Assembly (NCBI RefSeq): GCF_052156635.1
Contig: NZ_JBQKUO010000002.1
Coordinates: 1 to 64,000, forward strand
Length of the DNA: 64,000 bases
Source: Nitrospina sp052156635
GTDB lineage: Bacteria; Nitrospinota; Nitrospinia; Nitrospinales; Nitrospinaceae
Direction: 5' to 3'
In this document: positions 43,169-52,542 of the stretch, piece by piece
Position numbering within the stretch: the first letter of the stretch is position 1
Layout of the letters: each line of letters starts with the position of its first letter
Notes under the pieces: model-generated
The model's database searches: none
What the model was told of the DNA's origin: nothing
What the model saw: the letters and a program-made list of their open reading frames with translations, nothing else
Position numbers and translations under genes: made by a program

Positions 43169-44446
43169 ATGTGGTGCAGGTATAAAAGAATCATATATTT
43201 CGGAATGTTTCTCATTGCGGTCGTTCCCATTTGGGCGGGCATGGAATGGCAGACGCAACCCGCTTTTGCCGGTGATAAACCGGGTGCTTCCGGTGGCATC
43301 ATTGAATGGGAACCGCACCCGAAGGCCATCGGCCAGGGCAACAGTGGGCAATTGAGCATCAGCGCATCGGAAGCCATCAAACTCCTTTACGCCGGAAAAG
43401 ACAAGGGCAGGACAAGCATTCTCTATTCGCATTCGCACAACATGGGCGACTCGTTTTCGCCCGGGCACGCCGTGCATCCTGAAACTGAGAAAGTGAGCTC
43501 CCACGGCGAGAACGGACCCCAGTTGGAAACCGGACCGGGCATCGAAATATACACCACCTGGGACGGCAACGGGGATGTGCGCTTCGCCCGTTCCATGGAT
43601 TTCGGCAGAAGCTTTACCGAACCGGTGCGGGTGAACGATGACGAGGGCGAATCCTTCCAGTCGTTCTTCGATACGGAAGTGGGACCCGACGGCAGCGTGC
43701 ACGTCGCCTGGCTGGACGGGCGCGACAAGAACACCAACAAGCCGGGCACGTTTTCGCTGTTCACCGCCTCCTCCAAAGACCGCGGCACCACGTTCAGCAG
43801 GAACGTGAAGATCGCCGGGGACATCTGCCCCTGTTGCCGCCCGGCCATCGCCTTCGGTTCGTCGGGCGAGGTGTTCATGGCCTGGCGCCATGTGGATGAA
43901 GGCCATGAGCGGGTGGTGGTCGTCGCTTCTTCCAAAGACGGCGGCAAAACGTGGAGCGATCCGGTGCGTGTGACGAAAACGGGCTGGGTCATCGACGGGT
44001 GCCCGCATGCGGGACCGACCCTGCGCTTCATCAATGACAAACTCTACGTTGCCTGGTACACCGCCATCGACCGCCGCGCTACCGTGAAACTCGCGGTGTC
44101 GGACGACCTCGGCCGCTCGTTCAAATGGGTGAAGGAAATCCAGGGTGGGGTGCTCGACCCGACCCACCCCTATATCGCCGAATCGGACGACGCGGCCTAC
44201 ATCATTTTTCAGGGACGCGACCCGAACCTGGAGGGTGGGTGGGCGCCGGCCAAAGCATGGGTGGTCAAGGCGTCGGCTGACGGCGCTCTCACCGCTCCGC
44301 AGGCACTGCCCACCAAGGGCAACGGGGTGGCGTACCCGTATCTGTTTTTCGGCAACGGCGGACGGGTGTATGCGACGTGGACCGAATTCAGCGAACAGGG
44401 CCCCGAGGTCATTCTGTGCCGGGGCCGCCTTCAACCTTTGTCTTGA
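43169..44446 (+). CDS. exported BNR beta-propeller (sialidase-like) with CPCC motif
   Basis: A 425-residue exported protein. After a signal peptide (YFGMFLIAVVPIWAGM...QPAFA) comes a six-bladed-propeller-type domain with Asp boxes SMDFGRSF, SSKDRGTTF, SSKDGGKTW and SDDLGRSF. The catalytic arginine triad of true sialidases cannot be confirmed. A CPCC motif (about residues 220-223) and a second cysteine in GCPHAGP, with SHSHN near residue 87, suggest a metal or haem-like site. The ATG at 43169 follows TTTGGAGG; the open frame extends 15 codons further. It heads a run of TonB-system genes. Confidence 0.75.
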   Translation: MWCRYKRIIYFGMFLIAVVPIWAGMEWQTQPAFAGDKPGASGGIIEWEPHPKAIGQGNSGQLSISASEAIKLLYAGKDKGRTSILYSHSHNMGDSFSPGHAVHPETEKVSSHGENGPQLETGPGIEIYTTWDGNGDVRFARSMDFGRSFTEPVRVNDDEGESFQSFFDTEVGPDGSVHVAWLDGRDKNTNKPGTFSLFTASSKDRGTTFSRNVKIAGDICPCCRPAIAFGSSGEVFMAWRHVDEGHERVVVVASSKDGGKTWSDPVRVTKTGWVIDGCPHAGPTLRFINDKLYVAWYTAIDRRATVKLAVSDDLGRSFKWVKEIQGGVLDPTHPYIAESDDAAYIIFQGRDPNLEGGWAPAKAWVVKASADGALTAPQALPTKGNGVAYPYLFFGNGGRVYATWTEFSEQGPEVILCRGRLQPLS

Positions 44447-44461
44447 GGGAGACGATCGATC

Positions 44462-45499
44462 ATGCACGCTGAAGTGAGACCCCTCATTGACAACATAAAC
44501 TGGCCCCGCGCGGTGGTGTGTTCGCTGGCGTTCCACCTGGTATTGATCTCGGTTCTGCCCCTGCTTCAAAGCGACAAGACGATTCCCGAACCGGAAACCA
44601 AAAAAGTGCGGATGACCATTGCGGAGAAGAAACCCGTTCCGGTTCCACCAAAGAAAAAAGCCGGTCCCAAACCCAGTGCACTGAAACCGCAGCTCATGAA
44701 GCAGGCACCCACTCCGGTGAAGACGCAGGTGAAACCGGTCCAGCCCATGGTAATGCCGCCCCAACCCACAACGATGCCTCAGGCACAACCGGTGTCCGCA
44801 AAGGTCGTGCATAAAACTCCGGTGGTGAAACCGATATTGCAACCGCAGGTTTTGAGCCAACCGGTGGCAACGCGGAAGGCGATGATCATGGACCGAACCT
44901 CCCGGCAACGGAAAACGAGACAGGTCGTCCACCCGATTCATCTGGAGACGCCGGTTACGGATTCTCAAAAGACCACTCAGGCCGCCGTCATGCAGACCCC
45001 GGTAACGACGCACGTGAATCCGGCGCAGGTTCAGCCGGTGACGCCGCAACCGCTTTTCACCTCCAATGAAAACCCCGCACCGGTGACCGGCGCACAACCG
45101 GTGTCCCATTTTGAAAAGTATGCAAACGCATCCGTGTCCCGGTCGTTCTCCCAGCCGGTGCAACTGGAGGACTGGGGCGATGATGGCCTGTCCGAGGATG
45201 AACGCCGCCGGATTCTGGGCCTGTTTGCCCGGGGAGTTCAGCAACGGATCGCCGGCCATCAGGTGTATCCGGACACCGCCCGCCAGCGCGGTGTGGAAGG
45301 CCGCACAGTGGTGGCGTTCGAGCTGGCGCGTGACGGCAACCTGGTGCAGGTTTCGGTCGCCCAGTCGTCCGGATTCGACGTGCTCGATCAAGCCGCAATG
45401 AAGGCCATCCGCGACGGCAGTCCCTACGAGGCCATCCCGGCCAGGCTGGGCGATGCTTCGTTGTCCTTCCAACTGCCGGTTTCGTTTTTCATCGAATGA
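44462..45499 (+). CDS. tonB: TonB-family energy transducer
   Basis: A 345-residue TonB: an N-terminal inner-membrane helix (AVVCSLAFHLVLISVLPLL), a long Pro/Lys/Val/Gln-rich periplasmic arm (KPVPVPPKKKAGPKPSALKP, then many VMPPQPTT-like units), and the TonB C-terminal domain (VYPDTARQRGVEGRTVVAFELARDG, ending VSFFIE). It passes proton-motive energy from ExbB/ExbD to an outer-membrane receptor. It follows the BNR gene by 15 bases and precedes exbB by 43 bases, so the genes look like one operon. Confidence 0.9.
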   Translation: MHAEVRPLIDNINWPRAVVCSLAFHLVLISVLPLLQSDKTIPEPETKKVRMTIAEKKPVPVPPKKKAGPKPSALKPQLMKQAPTPVKTQVKPVQPMVMPPQPTTMPQAQPVSAKVVHKTPVVKPILQPQVLSQPVATRKAMIMDRTSRQRKTRQVVHPIHLETPVTDSQKTTQAAVMQTPVTTHVNPAQVQPVTPQPLFTSNENPAPVTGAQPVSHFEKYANASVSRSFSQPVQLEDWGDDGLSEDERRRILGLFARGVQQRIAGHQVYPDTARQRGVEGRTVVAFELARDGNLVQVSVAQSSGFDVLDQAAMKAIRDGSPYEAIPARLGDASLSFQLPVSFFIE

Positions 45500-45542
45500 C
45501 GGCCTGAATAAAGAAATTTTTGTAGAGAACAGGAGCGACACC

Positions 45543-46211
45543 ATGACAATGTTTCAATCGGCAATGGATCTGGTCACCAAGGGAGGGATCATCATGGTCC
45601 CCATCCTGCTTTGCTCGGTGATCGCAGTCGCCATCATCATCGAACGGCTGGTGTACTTCAATAAACGTAAAGAAAACCCGGAAGCCCTGTACAGGGCGGT
45701 GCAGGAAGCACTCCGCAAAAAGAACACGTCAAAGGCGCTGGAGTTGTGCCGTCGATCCAACGGGCCGGTGGCGCGGGTGCTGGAAGCGGGCGTGCACAAT
45801 CACCACGCGCCCAAGTGGCAGTTGGAGGAAACACTGTCGATGGTGGGTCAGGAGGAGATGGAAAGCATGGAGCGCAACATCAAGGGGCTGGAAGTCATCG
45901 CCGCCATCTCGCCGCTCATGGGTCTTCTCGGCACCGTCATCGGCATGGTGCAGGCGTTCAACCAGGTGGCCGAATACAAGGGACAGGTGAACCCCAGCCT
46001 GCTCGCCGGGGGCATCTGGGAAGCGCTGTTGACCACCGCCGCGGGCCTCGCGGTGGCCATTCCGGTTCTCGTCATGATGCATTTCTTTGACAAACGCATC
46101 GAACGCCAGGGCTTCGCCATGGAGCGCTTCGCGCATTACTTCGTCCATTCCGTCGAACAGAACCGCAATACGCCGGGCACCGCCTCTTCCAAAACCCTGA
46201 TTGCGTCATGA
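45543..46211 (+). CDS. exbB: ExbB/TolQ/MotA-family proton channel protein
   Basis: A 222-residue three-span membrane protein of the proton-channel complex that energises TonB. It has the first helix GIIMVPILLCSVIAVAIIIERL, a cytoplasmic loop rich in RAV..., then LEVIAAISPLMGLLGTVIGMVQAFN, the highly conserved ExbB core, and LLTTAAGLAVAIPVLVMMHFF. The ATG at 45543 follows AACAGGAGCGACACC; the open frame starts 30 codons earlier in tonB. Its end overlaps exbD (ATGA at 46208-46211), so they are translationally coupled. Confidence 0.92.
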   Translation: MTMFQSAMDLVTKGGIIMVPILLCSVIAVAIIIERLVYFNKRKENPEALYRAVQEALRKKNTSKALELCRRSNGPVARVLEAGVHNHHAPKWQLEETLSMVGQEEMESMERNIKGLEVIAAISPLMGLLGTVIGMVQAFNQVAEYKGQVNPSLLAGGIWEALLTTAAGLAVAIPVLVMMHFFDKRIERQGFAMERFAHYFVHSVEQNRNTPGTASSKTLIAS

Positions 46212-46594
46212 AGATTCGCCGTCATAAAAAACGGGCTCGCGTCGATCTCGCCCCGCTCATCGACGTGGTCTTCCTGCTTTTGATTTTTTTCATGCTCACC
46301 TTCGCCGTGCAGGGGCAGGGGCTGGACATGCTGTTGCCGAAGGAGTCGCAGGCGGCCGCCGAGAATCCTGAAAAACCAGTCATCATCGCCATAAAACAGG
46401 ATGGATCCATCAAGTTGAACGGGGAAACTCTTTCTACCGATGCCTTGCTGGATAAACTAACTCGAGCCCTGGCTACGCGCCGGGACAAACAGGTGGTTAT
46501 CGAATCGAGTGAGGACGCCCGCTACGAGGTGTTCGTCAGTGTGCTGGACATCACCCGGCAGGCCGGGGTGAACGATTACTCGATCGTGATGTGA
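46208..46594 (+). CDS. exbD: ExbD/TolR-family protein (first copy)
   Basis: A 128-residue single-span protein with a short cytoplasmic basic N-terminus (MKIRRHKKRARVDLAPLIDVVFLLLIFF), which includes the conserved aspartate of the ExbD proton path, and a periplasmic C-terminal domain (VIIAIKQDGSIKLNGE...). It works with ExbB and TonB. Its start overlaps the exbB stop and the second exbD begins 10 bases after its stop. Confidence 0.92.
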   Translation: MKIRRHKKRARVDLAPLIDVVFLLLIFFMLTFAVQGQGLDMLLPKESQAAAENPEKPVIIAIKQDGSIKLNGETLSTDALLDKLTRALATRRDKQVVIESSEDARYEVFVSVLDITRQAGVNDYSIVM

Positions 46595-46604
46595 GGCCGA
46601 TTCC

Positions 46605-47033
46605 ATGATCCGCATCCGCAAATCCAAAGACACGTCCTTCGGACTGGACATGGCGCCGATGATCAACGTCGTGTTTCTTCTGTTGATCTTTTTCATGCTG
46701 ACCTCCACCGCCATGAAGCACGGACAGGAAGTGGACCTGCCGGAGTCGCAGTCGGCGGAAAAAATCAATCAGGACACAGTGCAGGTCAAGGTGTACCCGC
46801 AAGGCGGCATCGAGGTGAATGGCAAGGCCACCGAACTGGCCGGGCTTCCTGCCGTGTTTGCGCAACTGGCGGCGGATAAAAAAGAGCCGGTGCTGGAAAT
46901 TCAGGCCGACCGGAAGGCGTCCTTCAAGGTCTGCGGTGAGGTGATCCGTCTGGCCAATGAGGCGGGCATCCGCGAGTTTGTGTTCGCCACAGACCAGCCG
47001 CAGGGGAGCGCGAAGGTCCACACGCCGCTCTAG
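46605..47033 (+). CDS. exbD: ExbD/TolR-family protein (second copy)
   Basis: A 142-residue single-span protein. It begins MIRIRKSKDTSFGLDMAPMINVVFLLLIFFML, so the residue that is Asp in the first copy's LIDVV is Asn here (MINVV) while an Asp precedes it (LDMAP). The periplasmic part is RVKVYPQGGIEVNG-like and ends near KVHTPL. Two ExbD paralogues with one ExbB occur in several proteobacterial systems where both are required. It is the last gene of the TonB operon, facing a convergent gene. Confidence 0.9.
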   Translation: MIRIRKSKDTSFGLDMAPMINVVFLLLIFFMLTSTAMKHGQEVDLPESQSAEKINQDTVQVKVYPQGGIEVNGKATELAGLPAVFAQLAADKKEPVLEIQADRKASFKVCGEVIRLANEAGIREFVFATDQPQGSAKVHTPL

Positions 47034-47055
47034 CGGTTTTTCTCTTCTTAAAGAA

Positions 47056-48279
47056 TCAGCGTGGTTGCGGCCAGTAGACCTGCGGCGGCCGGGTGGGGTC
47101 GGGCCGCTTTTTACTGAAGAATTCCTCGAACAGCGCAAACGAGTCGCGCCAGGTGACGTTCAGGTGCGCGATGTGCACGAAGCGGTCGAGGATATACTGC
47201 CCCCGTACGTCGCCGGTGAGGTAGATGTTGTTGCCGAGCGTCCAGGTCTTGATGACGCCGACCTCCTGGAAATCCTCCGCCTTGTAAAACGGGTCGCCCT
47301 TGGCCAAAGGCACGCCCGGCTGAGTGGAATCGCCCCGGGGCGAGTTGAAATGCGCGCTGCCGCCTTCCCAGAACAGTCCGTACACGTACGTGTCCCACAC
47401 CGTGGCGAACACGCGGAGCGCCACGCCTTCCTCATCCACCTGTGGCAGCGCCGGGGGATCGTCCTGGTTGACGAGGTAGTGGATGGTGAAGCCGATATTG
47501 TCCAGAAAACTGCCGGGGTGAAGAATTTTGCTGTGGTGGTAGGTGTAACCGGTGCCGAAGCCGTAACTGAGGTTGTTCCACACGCCGGGCCCGCTGTTCT
47601 TCTGTCCCCCCATGTGCACCCAGTAAACCTGCGCGTCCACCATGAAGCCACCCGCCTTCAATTGCGTGTAGTTGCCCGCCGCAAACTTTTCACGTTTCGT
47701 CTGCGTCTCCCGTTCCTCCCAGCTCAGCCACGTGTCCTGAAGGATGTGTTGCGTGTCCCCGCGGATCTGGAATCCCTGCTCGATGGGTTCGATGTAGCGC
47801 AGGTTGTCGTTGAAGAACGCGTCGTGCAGGGGATGGTTCCGGTCGATGGTTCCGGCGGTGAACTGCCAGCCCGGTGCGAACCCCCAGTGGAGGGAGATGA
47901 TGGGATCGACGCCCGATACGCGGTCGTCTTCACCGAAAGGGAAATCCAAAAACGCGCCGACGTCCACCGCCACCGCGGGTGCGATGGCGTACCGGAAATA
48001 GGTTTTGGTCTGGTTGCCGATCAGGGTGAAGCCGTCGTTGATGGCGTCGATGTTCGTGTGTTCCTGGTTGTACACGAAGGTCTGGTTTTCCACCACGAAG
48101 TGGAGAGGGGAATCGGCCCACGCCGGGCGCGGTATCGCCAGCAACCCGCATGCGGCGACCCAAAGGGCCAGCCACCAGAGGATGGTTTTTAACTGGATTC
48201 GGTTTAATACAGGATTCGGGATCAAGACGGTCAGGGGCTCGTGTACGCCACAGGGAGTGGCGGGGTCCGTAACAAACAA
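47056..48279 (-). CDS. exported, probably outer-membrane beta-barrel protein
   Basis: A 407-residue protein with an N-terminal hydrophobic signal (WWLALWVAACGLLAIPRPAWADS) after an unusual 34-residue leader, so the start (a TTG at 48279, or the TTG at 48225) is uncertain. The mature part alternates hydrophobic and aromatic residues (FTLIGNQTKTYFRYAIAPAV, YGFGTGYTYHHSKIL, NIYLTGDVRGQYIL), as in outer-membrane barrels. It is convergent with the TonB/ExbD operon and could be a porin-like partner, but has no TonB plug domain. No family is recognised. Confidence 0.6.
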   Translation of the reverse strand: MFVTDPATPCGVHEPLTVLIPNPVLNRIQLKTILWWLALWVAACGLLAIPRPAWADSPLHFVVENQTFVYNQEHTNIDAINDGFTLIGNQTKTYFRYAIAPAVAVDVGAFLDFPFGEDDRVSGVDPIISLHWGFAPGWQFTAGTIDRNHPLHDAFFNDNLRYIEPIEQGFQIRGDTQHILQDTWLSWEERETQTKREKFAAGNYTQLKAGGFMVDAQVYWVHMGGQKNSGPGVWNNLSYGFGTGYTYHHSKILHPGSFLDNIGFTIHYLVNQDDPPALPQVDEEGVALRVFATVWDTYVYGLFWEGGSAHFNSPRGDSTQPGVPLAKGDPFYKAEDFQEVGVIKTWTLGNNIYLTGDVRGQYILDRFVHIAHLNVTWRDSFALFEEFFSKKRPDPTRPPQVYWPQPR

Positions 48280-48519
48280 GAGCCGTACCTTACCATAAAA
48301 GCAGGCTGGAACGAGGGAAAGATGCCGCAGGAGGTCCCGTCGATCGGCCGGGCAACCCCCTGTCCTCTCCAGCGCGGTGAGTGGTGTCCGTCGCTCACCG
48401 GTAACTTGTAAGTAATTGATTTATAGAATTATATTTGATTCGTGCCCCGATGTCAACCGGAATTGGTAAATCCCCCGGTGGATTTCCTCGAATATCGCCT
48501 TCCCTAACGGGCGAAAAAA

Positions 48520-48547
48520 ATCCCCGGCCCCAAACGGGACCGGGGAT
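48520..48547 (-). terminator. terminator of groES-groEL
   Basis: TCCCCGG-CCC (48521-48530) and GGG-A-CCGGGGA (48536-48546) form a stem with one bulged A and loop CAAAC. On the minus strand it is followed by seven Ts. Confidence 0.85.
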
Positions 48548-48569
48548 TCTATTCAAAAAGGAGGGGGCT

Positions 48570-50225
<1,656 letters not shown>

Positions 50226-50261
50226 TGTATATCGTTCTCCTCAAATAGGGGGTTCGTGGGT

Positions 50262-50555
50262 TTATTTGCTGTCGATCACGCCCAGAATGTCGTCTTCCCG
50301 CATCAGCAGGAAATCTTCGGCGTCGATTTTCACTTCGGTGCCGCCGTACTTGCTGTACAGCACCTTGTCGCCGACTTTGACATCCGGTTTCACGCGTTTT
50401 CCGTCTTCACCGATCCGGCCCGGGCCGACGGCCTTCACTCGGCCTTCCGTGGGCGCATCCTTGGCGGAATCGGGAATGATGATCCCCCCTTTTCGGACTT
50501 CTTTCTCCCGAATGGGTTGCACCAGAATACGGTCTTGCAATGGACGAATGTTCAT
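50262..50555 (-). CDS. groES: 10 kDa co-chaperonin GroES
   Basis: A 97-residue co-chaperonin that caps GroEL. It begins MNIRPLQDRILVQPIREKEVRKGGIIIPDSAKD, the GroES mobile loop, and contains the VKVGDKVLYSKYGGTEV strand and the DILGVI end. It lies first in the groESL operon and is preceded by a promoter with a CIRCE operator. The mobile loop is intact. Confidence 0.97.
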   Translation of the reverse strand: MNIRPLQDRILVQPIREKEVRKGGIIIPDSAKDAPTEGRVKAVGPGRIGEDGKRVKPDVKVGDKVLYSKYGGTEVKIDAEDFLLMREDDILGVIDSK

Positions 50556-50705
50556 AGAACTGTGCTCCTTCCCAAAAAATGATAAACTTGGAATCCAGTA
50601 AACTGGATTGGTGATGGTGGGCGTCCTCCTGCAACGCCGCGTTGATCCATAACTTTTTATAAAATAACCGGTTACGGGTTCGGGTCTGGGTCAAATAAGC
50701 AAGGG

Positions 50706-50732
50706 TTAGCACTCTTTGAGGTAGAGTGCCAG
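50706..50732 (-). promoter_or_regulatory. CIRCE operator (HrcA site) of groESL
   Basis: TTAGCACTC (50706-50714), nine bases, GAGTGCCAG (50724-50732). This is the CIRCE element TTAGCACTC-N9-GAGTGCTAA with two mismatches in the second arm. It lies in the leader just after the predicted start, so HrcA (not in the window) would repress groESL. Confidence 0.88.
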
Positions 50733-50744
50733 AAACGTTGGTCT

Positions 50745-50772
50745 TATATAATACGCCTTTCTGCAAAGGCAA
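50745..50772 (-). promoter_or_regulatory. promoter of groESL
   Basis: On the minus strand, TTGCCT (50772-50767), 16 bases, TATATA (50750-50745). The predicted start near 50738 places the CIRCE element directly at the 5' end of the mRNA. Confidence 0.55.
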
Positions 50773-50816
50773 GGTGTCCGGTCAAAAAAATCAAAAAAAT
50801 GTTGCGAGTCCTATAA

Positions 50817-51218
50817 ATGTCAAAAAAACAATCGTCTAAAGAGCTGGAAGTGTTCACCAATCCCAATCCGGACCGGGATTACGAGATCAACATGGAGTGC
50901 CCGGAGTTCACCTGCCTGTGCCCGAAAACGGGTCAGCCGGACTTCGCCACCATCGACATCACCTACATCCCGGACAAGCTGTGCGTCGAGCTCAAGTCGC
51001 TCAAGCTCTACCTGTGGTCGTACCGCGACGAGGGAGCGTTCCACGAAAAGGTGATCAACGAAATCCTCGACGACCTGGTGAAGGCCTGCCGCCCCCGTTA
51101 CATGCAGGTGGTGGGCGAGTTCAACGTGCGGGGCGGCATCTACACCACGGTGTCGGCGGAGCACTACGGCAAAAGCGGAACGAAACGGAAATCGAAGAAC
51201 AAACGCCCGTCGTCATGA
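50817..51218 (+). CDS. queF: NADPH-dependent preQ0 reductase
   Basis: Reduces the nitrile of preQ0 to the amine of preQ1 in queuosine tRNA modification, the only nitrile-reducing enzyme class known. At 133 residues it is the short, single-domain YkvM/QueF-I form. It has the catalytic cysteine region FTCLCPKTGQPDFA, the LVEL-like VELKSLKLYLWSYRDEGAFHEK substrate segment and YMQVVGEFNVRGG. It is divergent from groES. No other queuosine gene is next to it. Confidence 0.93.
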   Translation: MSKKQSSKELEVFTNPNPDRDYEINMECPEFTCLCPKTGQPDFATIDITYIPDKLCVELKSLKLYLWSYRDEGAFHEKVINEILDDLVKACRPRYMQVVGEFNVRGGIYTTVSAEHYGKSGTKRKSKNKRPSS

Positions 51219-51260
51219 TGGGGCGGAGGGAGAAATCTATATTTAACTGGATGAGGTTCT

Positions 51261-51608
51261 ATGCGGATCAGGGAAGGTGAGTGCCATTCATGCGGCGAGT
51301 GCTGCCAGACGGTGAACGTGACCGTGGTGCGGGACGTCACCCTGCGCCAGCACGGCACGGTTGAGGAACTGGAACGCTACCTGAAATACCGGGGCATTCA
51401 ACTGGTGGGCGAGGACGTGGACAACAACTGCCTGTTTTACGCCATCCCCATTGCCTGCGACCAACTGGCCGATGACAAGCGGTGCCGGGTGCACGGTACG
51501 CCGGACAAGCCGCTCCTGTGCATGAAGTACCCGACGGAGCCGGACGACATTGAACAATGCGGCTACACGTTCCGCCGGGCGACGGTGCTGGACCGGGTGG
51601 GTTCATGA
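51261..51608 (+). CDS. YkgJ-family cysteine cluster protein
   Basis: A 115-residue protein with the YkgJ (zinc/iron-chelating) layout: CHSCGECCQTVNVTV near the N-terminus and, further on, an NCLFY...C...CRVHGTPDKPLLCMKYP block. The cysteines probably bind a metal or Fe-S centre; the role of the family is unknown. The ATG at 51261 follows GGATGAGGTTCT. Its last codon overlaps the next gene (ATGA at 51605-51608), starting a coupled set. Confidence 0.82.
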   Translation: MRIREGECHSCGECCQTVNVTVVRDVTLRQHGTVEELERYLKYRGIQLVGEDVDNNCLFYAIPIACDQLADDKRCRVHGTPDKPLLCMKYPTEPDDIEQCGYTFRRATVLDRVGS

Positions 51609-52051
51609 CGGAACGGTTCGTCGAAAACGAAGACGGCACGGTGACCGACACCGCCACCGGCCTCGTGTGGCAACAGAGTTACCACTATGCCGAGACGGGC
51701 AACTACTGCTCGTGGTATGAAGCGAACGAGTACATCGAACATCTCAACCGCGTGCAACTGGGCGGGCATGCGGACTGGCGTCTGCCGGACCGGCTTGAGA
51801 TGCAGAGCCTTTACGAGATCGCCCACACGTTCGAGTCGCGGGGACGGACGTACACCCTGCACATCGATCCGGTGTTCGAGTTCGGCTACGGCAGTTGTTT
51901 CTGGACGTGGCGTTCGCGCCTGTCGGGGGCGCTGGGGTTCGAGTTCGATGCGGGCAACCGGCACTGGTACCCGAAGGCCAGTTTTTCCGGCACCGTACGC
52001 GCAGTACGGGGTAATATGAACCCTTTTCTCCTTCTAACAAACCCGGAATGA
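51605..52051 (+). CDS. DUF1566 (Lcl C-terminal) domain protein
   Basis: A 148-residue protein with a DUF1566 domain: it starts VTDTATGLVWQQS, has ADWRLPDRLEMQSLYEI (the family WRLP motif) and ends with the conserved FSGTVRAVRG. Many DUF1566 proteins are exported and bind surfaces; this one has no signal peptide and should be cytoplasmic. Its ATG overlaps the YkgJ stop and its stop overlaps the HNH gene (ATGA at 52048-52051). The open frame begins 16 codons earlier inside ykgJ. Confidence 0.75.
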   Translation: MTERFVENEDGTVTDTATGLVWQQSYHYAETGNYCSWYEANEYIEHLNRVQLGGHADWRLPDRLEMQSLYEIAHTFESRGRTYTLHIDPVFEFGYGSCFWTWRSRLSGALGFEFDAGNRHWYPKASFSGTVRAVRGNMNPFLLLTNPE

Positions 52052-52380
52052 AAAGAACGCGCACACCGCGAAACGGGCGGACGGAGCCCGGCGGAAAACC
52101 CACTCCCCAGCAGATCGCGCGCGAAAAGCAGAAGGCGAAGGACCTGCGTCAGTCCACCTGGTGGCGGGTGCAGATCGACCGCGGCTTGTGCCATTTCTGT
52201 GGCGAAACGTTCGGCCGGAAGGACTTGACGATGGATCACCTGGTTCCGCTGGCGCGTGGCGGCAAGAGCACCAAGGGCAACGTGGTGGTGGCGTGCAAGT
52301 CATGCAACAACGAAAAGAAGTATTACACCCCGGCGGAGATGATTTTAAAAAACAAGCTGGGTGGGGACGTTCAATTCTGA
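52048..52380 (+). CDS. HNH endonuclease
   Basis: A 110-residue protein with a basic N-terminus (KRTRTPRNGR..) and a complete HNH/zinc-finger domain: CHFCGETFGRKDLTMDHLVPLARGGKSTKGNVVVACKSCN. The two CxxC pairs would hold zinc, and DH and N are the nuclease core. There is no methyltransferase, integrase or intron nearby, so it is probably a cellular HNH enzyme. It is translationally coupled to the DUF1566 gene by an ATGA overlap. Confidence 0.82.
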   Translation: MKRTRTPRNGRTEPGGKPTPQQIAREKQKAKDLRQSTWWRVQIDRGLCHFCGETFGRKDLTMDHLVPLARGGKSTKGNVVVACKSCNNEKKYYTPAEMILKNKLGGDVQF

Positions 52381-52401
52381 CGAGAAAGGAATGCAGTCGG
52401 T

Positions 52402-52491
52402 ATGGGAGAAGATAAAATGCTGAAGATCATGGGCTGGGGCACCCTGGTGGTCATCGTCCTTGGCATCGTGCTGTTTTTGTTCAAAACCTGA
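52402..52491 (+). CDS. single-span small membrane protein (29 residues)
   Basis: MGEDKMLKIMGWGTLVVIVL... reads as a short charged start and one hydrophobic helix, ending FLFKT. The ATG at 52402 is preceded by AGAAAGGAATGCAGTCGGT, so a ribosome binding site is present but distant. It lies 21 bases after the HNH gene and 4 bases before a hairpin, consistent with the last gene of that operon. Too short to assign. Confidence 0.5.
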   Translation: MGEDKMLKIMGWGTLVVIVLGIVLFLFKT

Positions 52492-52495
52492 GCCT

Positions 52496-52516
52496 CCCGG
52501 ACTGCAACGGTCCGGG
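52496..52516 (+). terminator. weak terminator-like hairpin after the YkgJ operon
   Basis: CCCGGAC (52496-52502) and GTCCGGG (52510-52516) pair perfectly around a 7-base loop, but only TT and cytosines follow, not a T-run. Confidence 0.45.
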
Positions 52517-52542
52517 TTCCCCCGTTTTCGCATGCAAAAGCT

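Noticed and set aside
44640..44860. Proline-rich imperfect repeats in tonB that could pass for a CRISPR or tandem repeat
   Set aside because: They are the usual proline/lysine-rich periplasmic arm; spacing is irregular and no direct repeats of fixed length exist.
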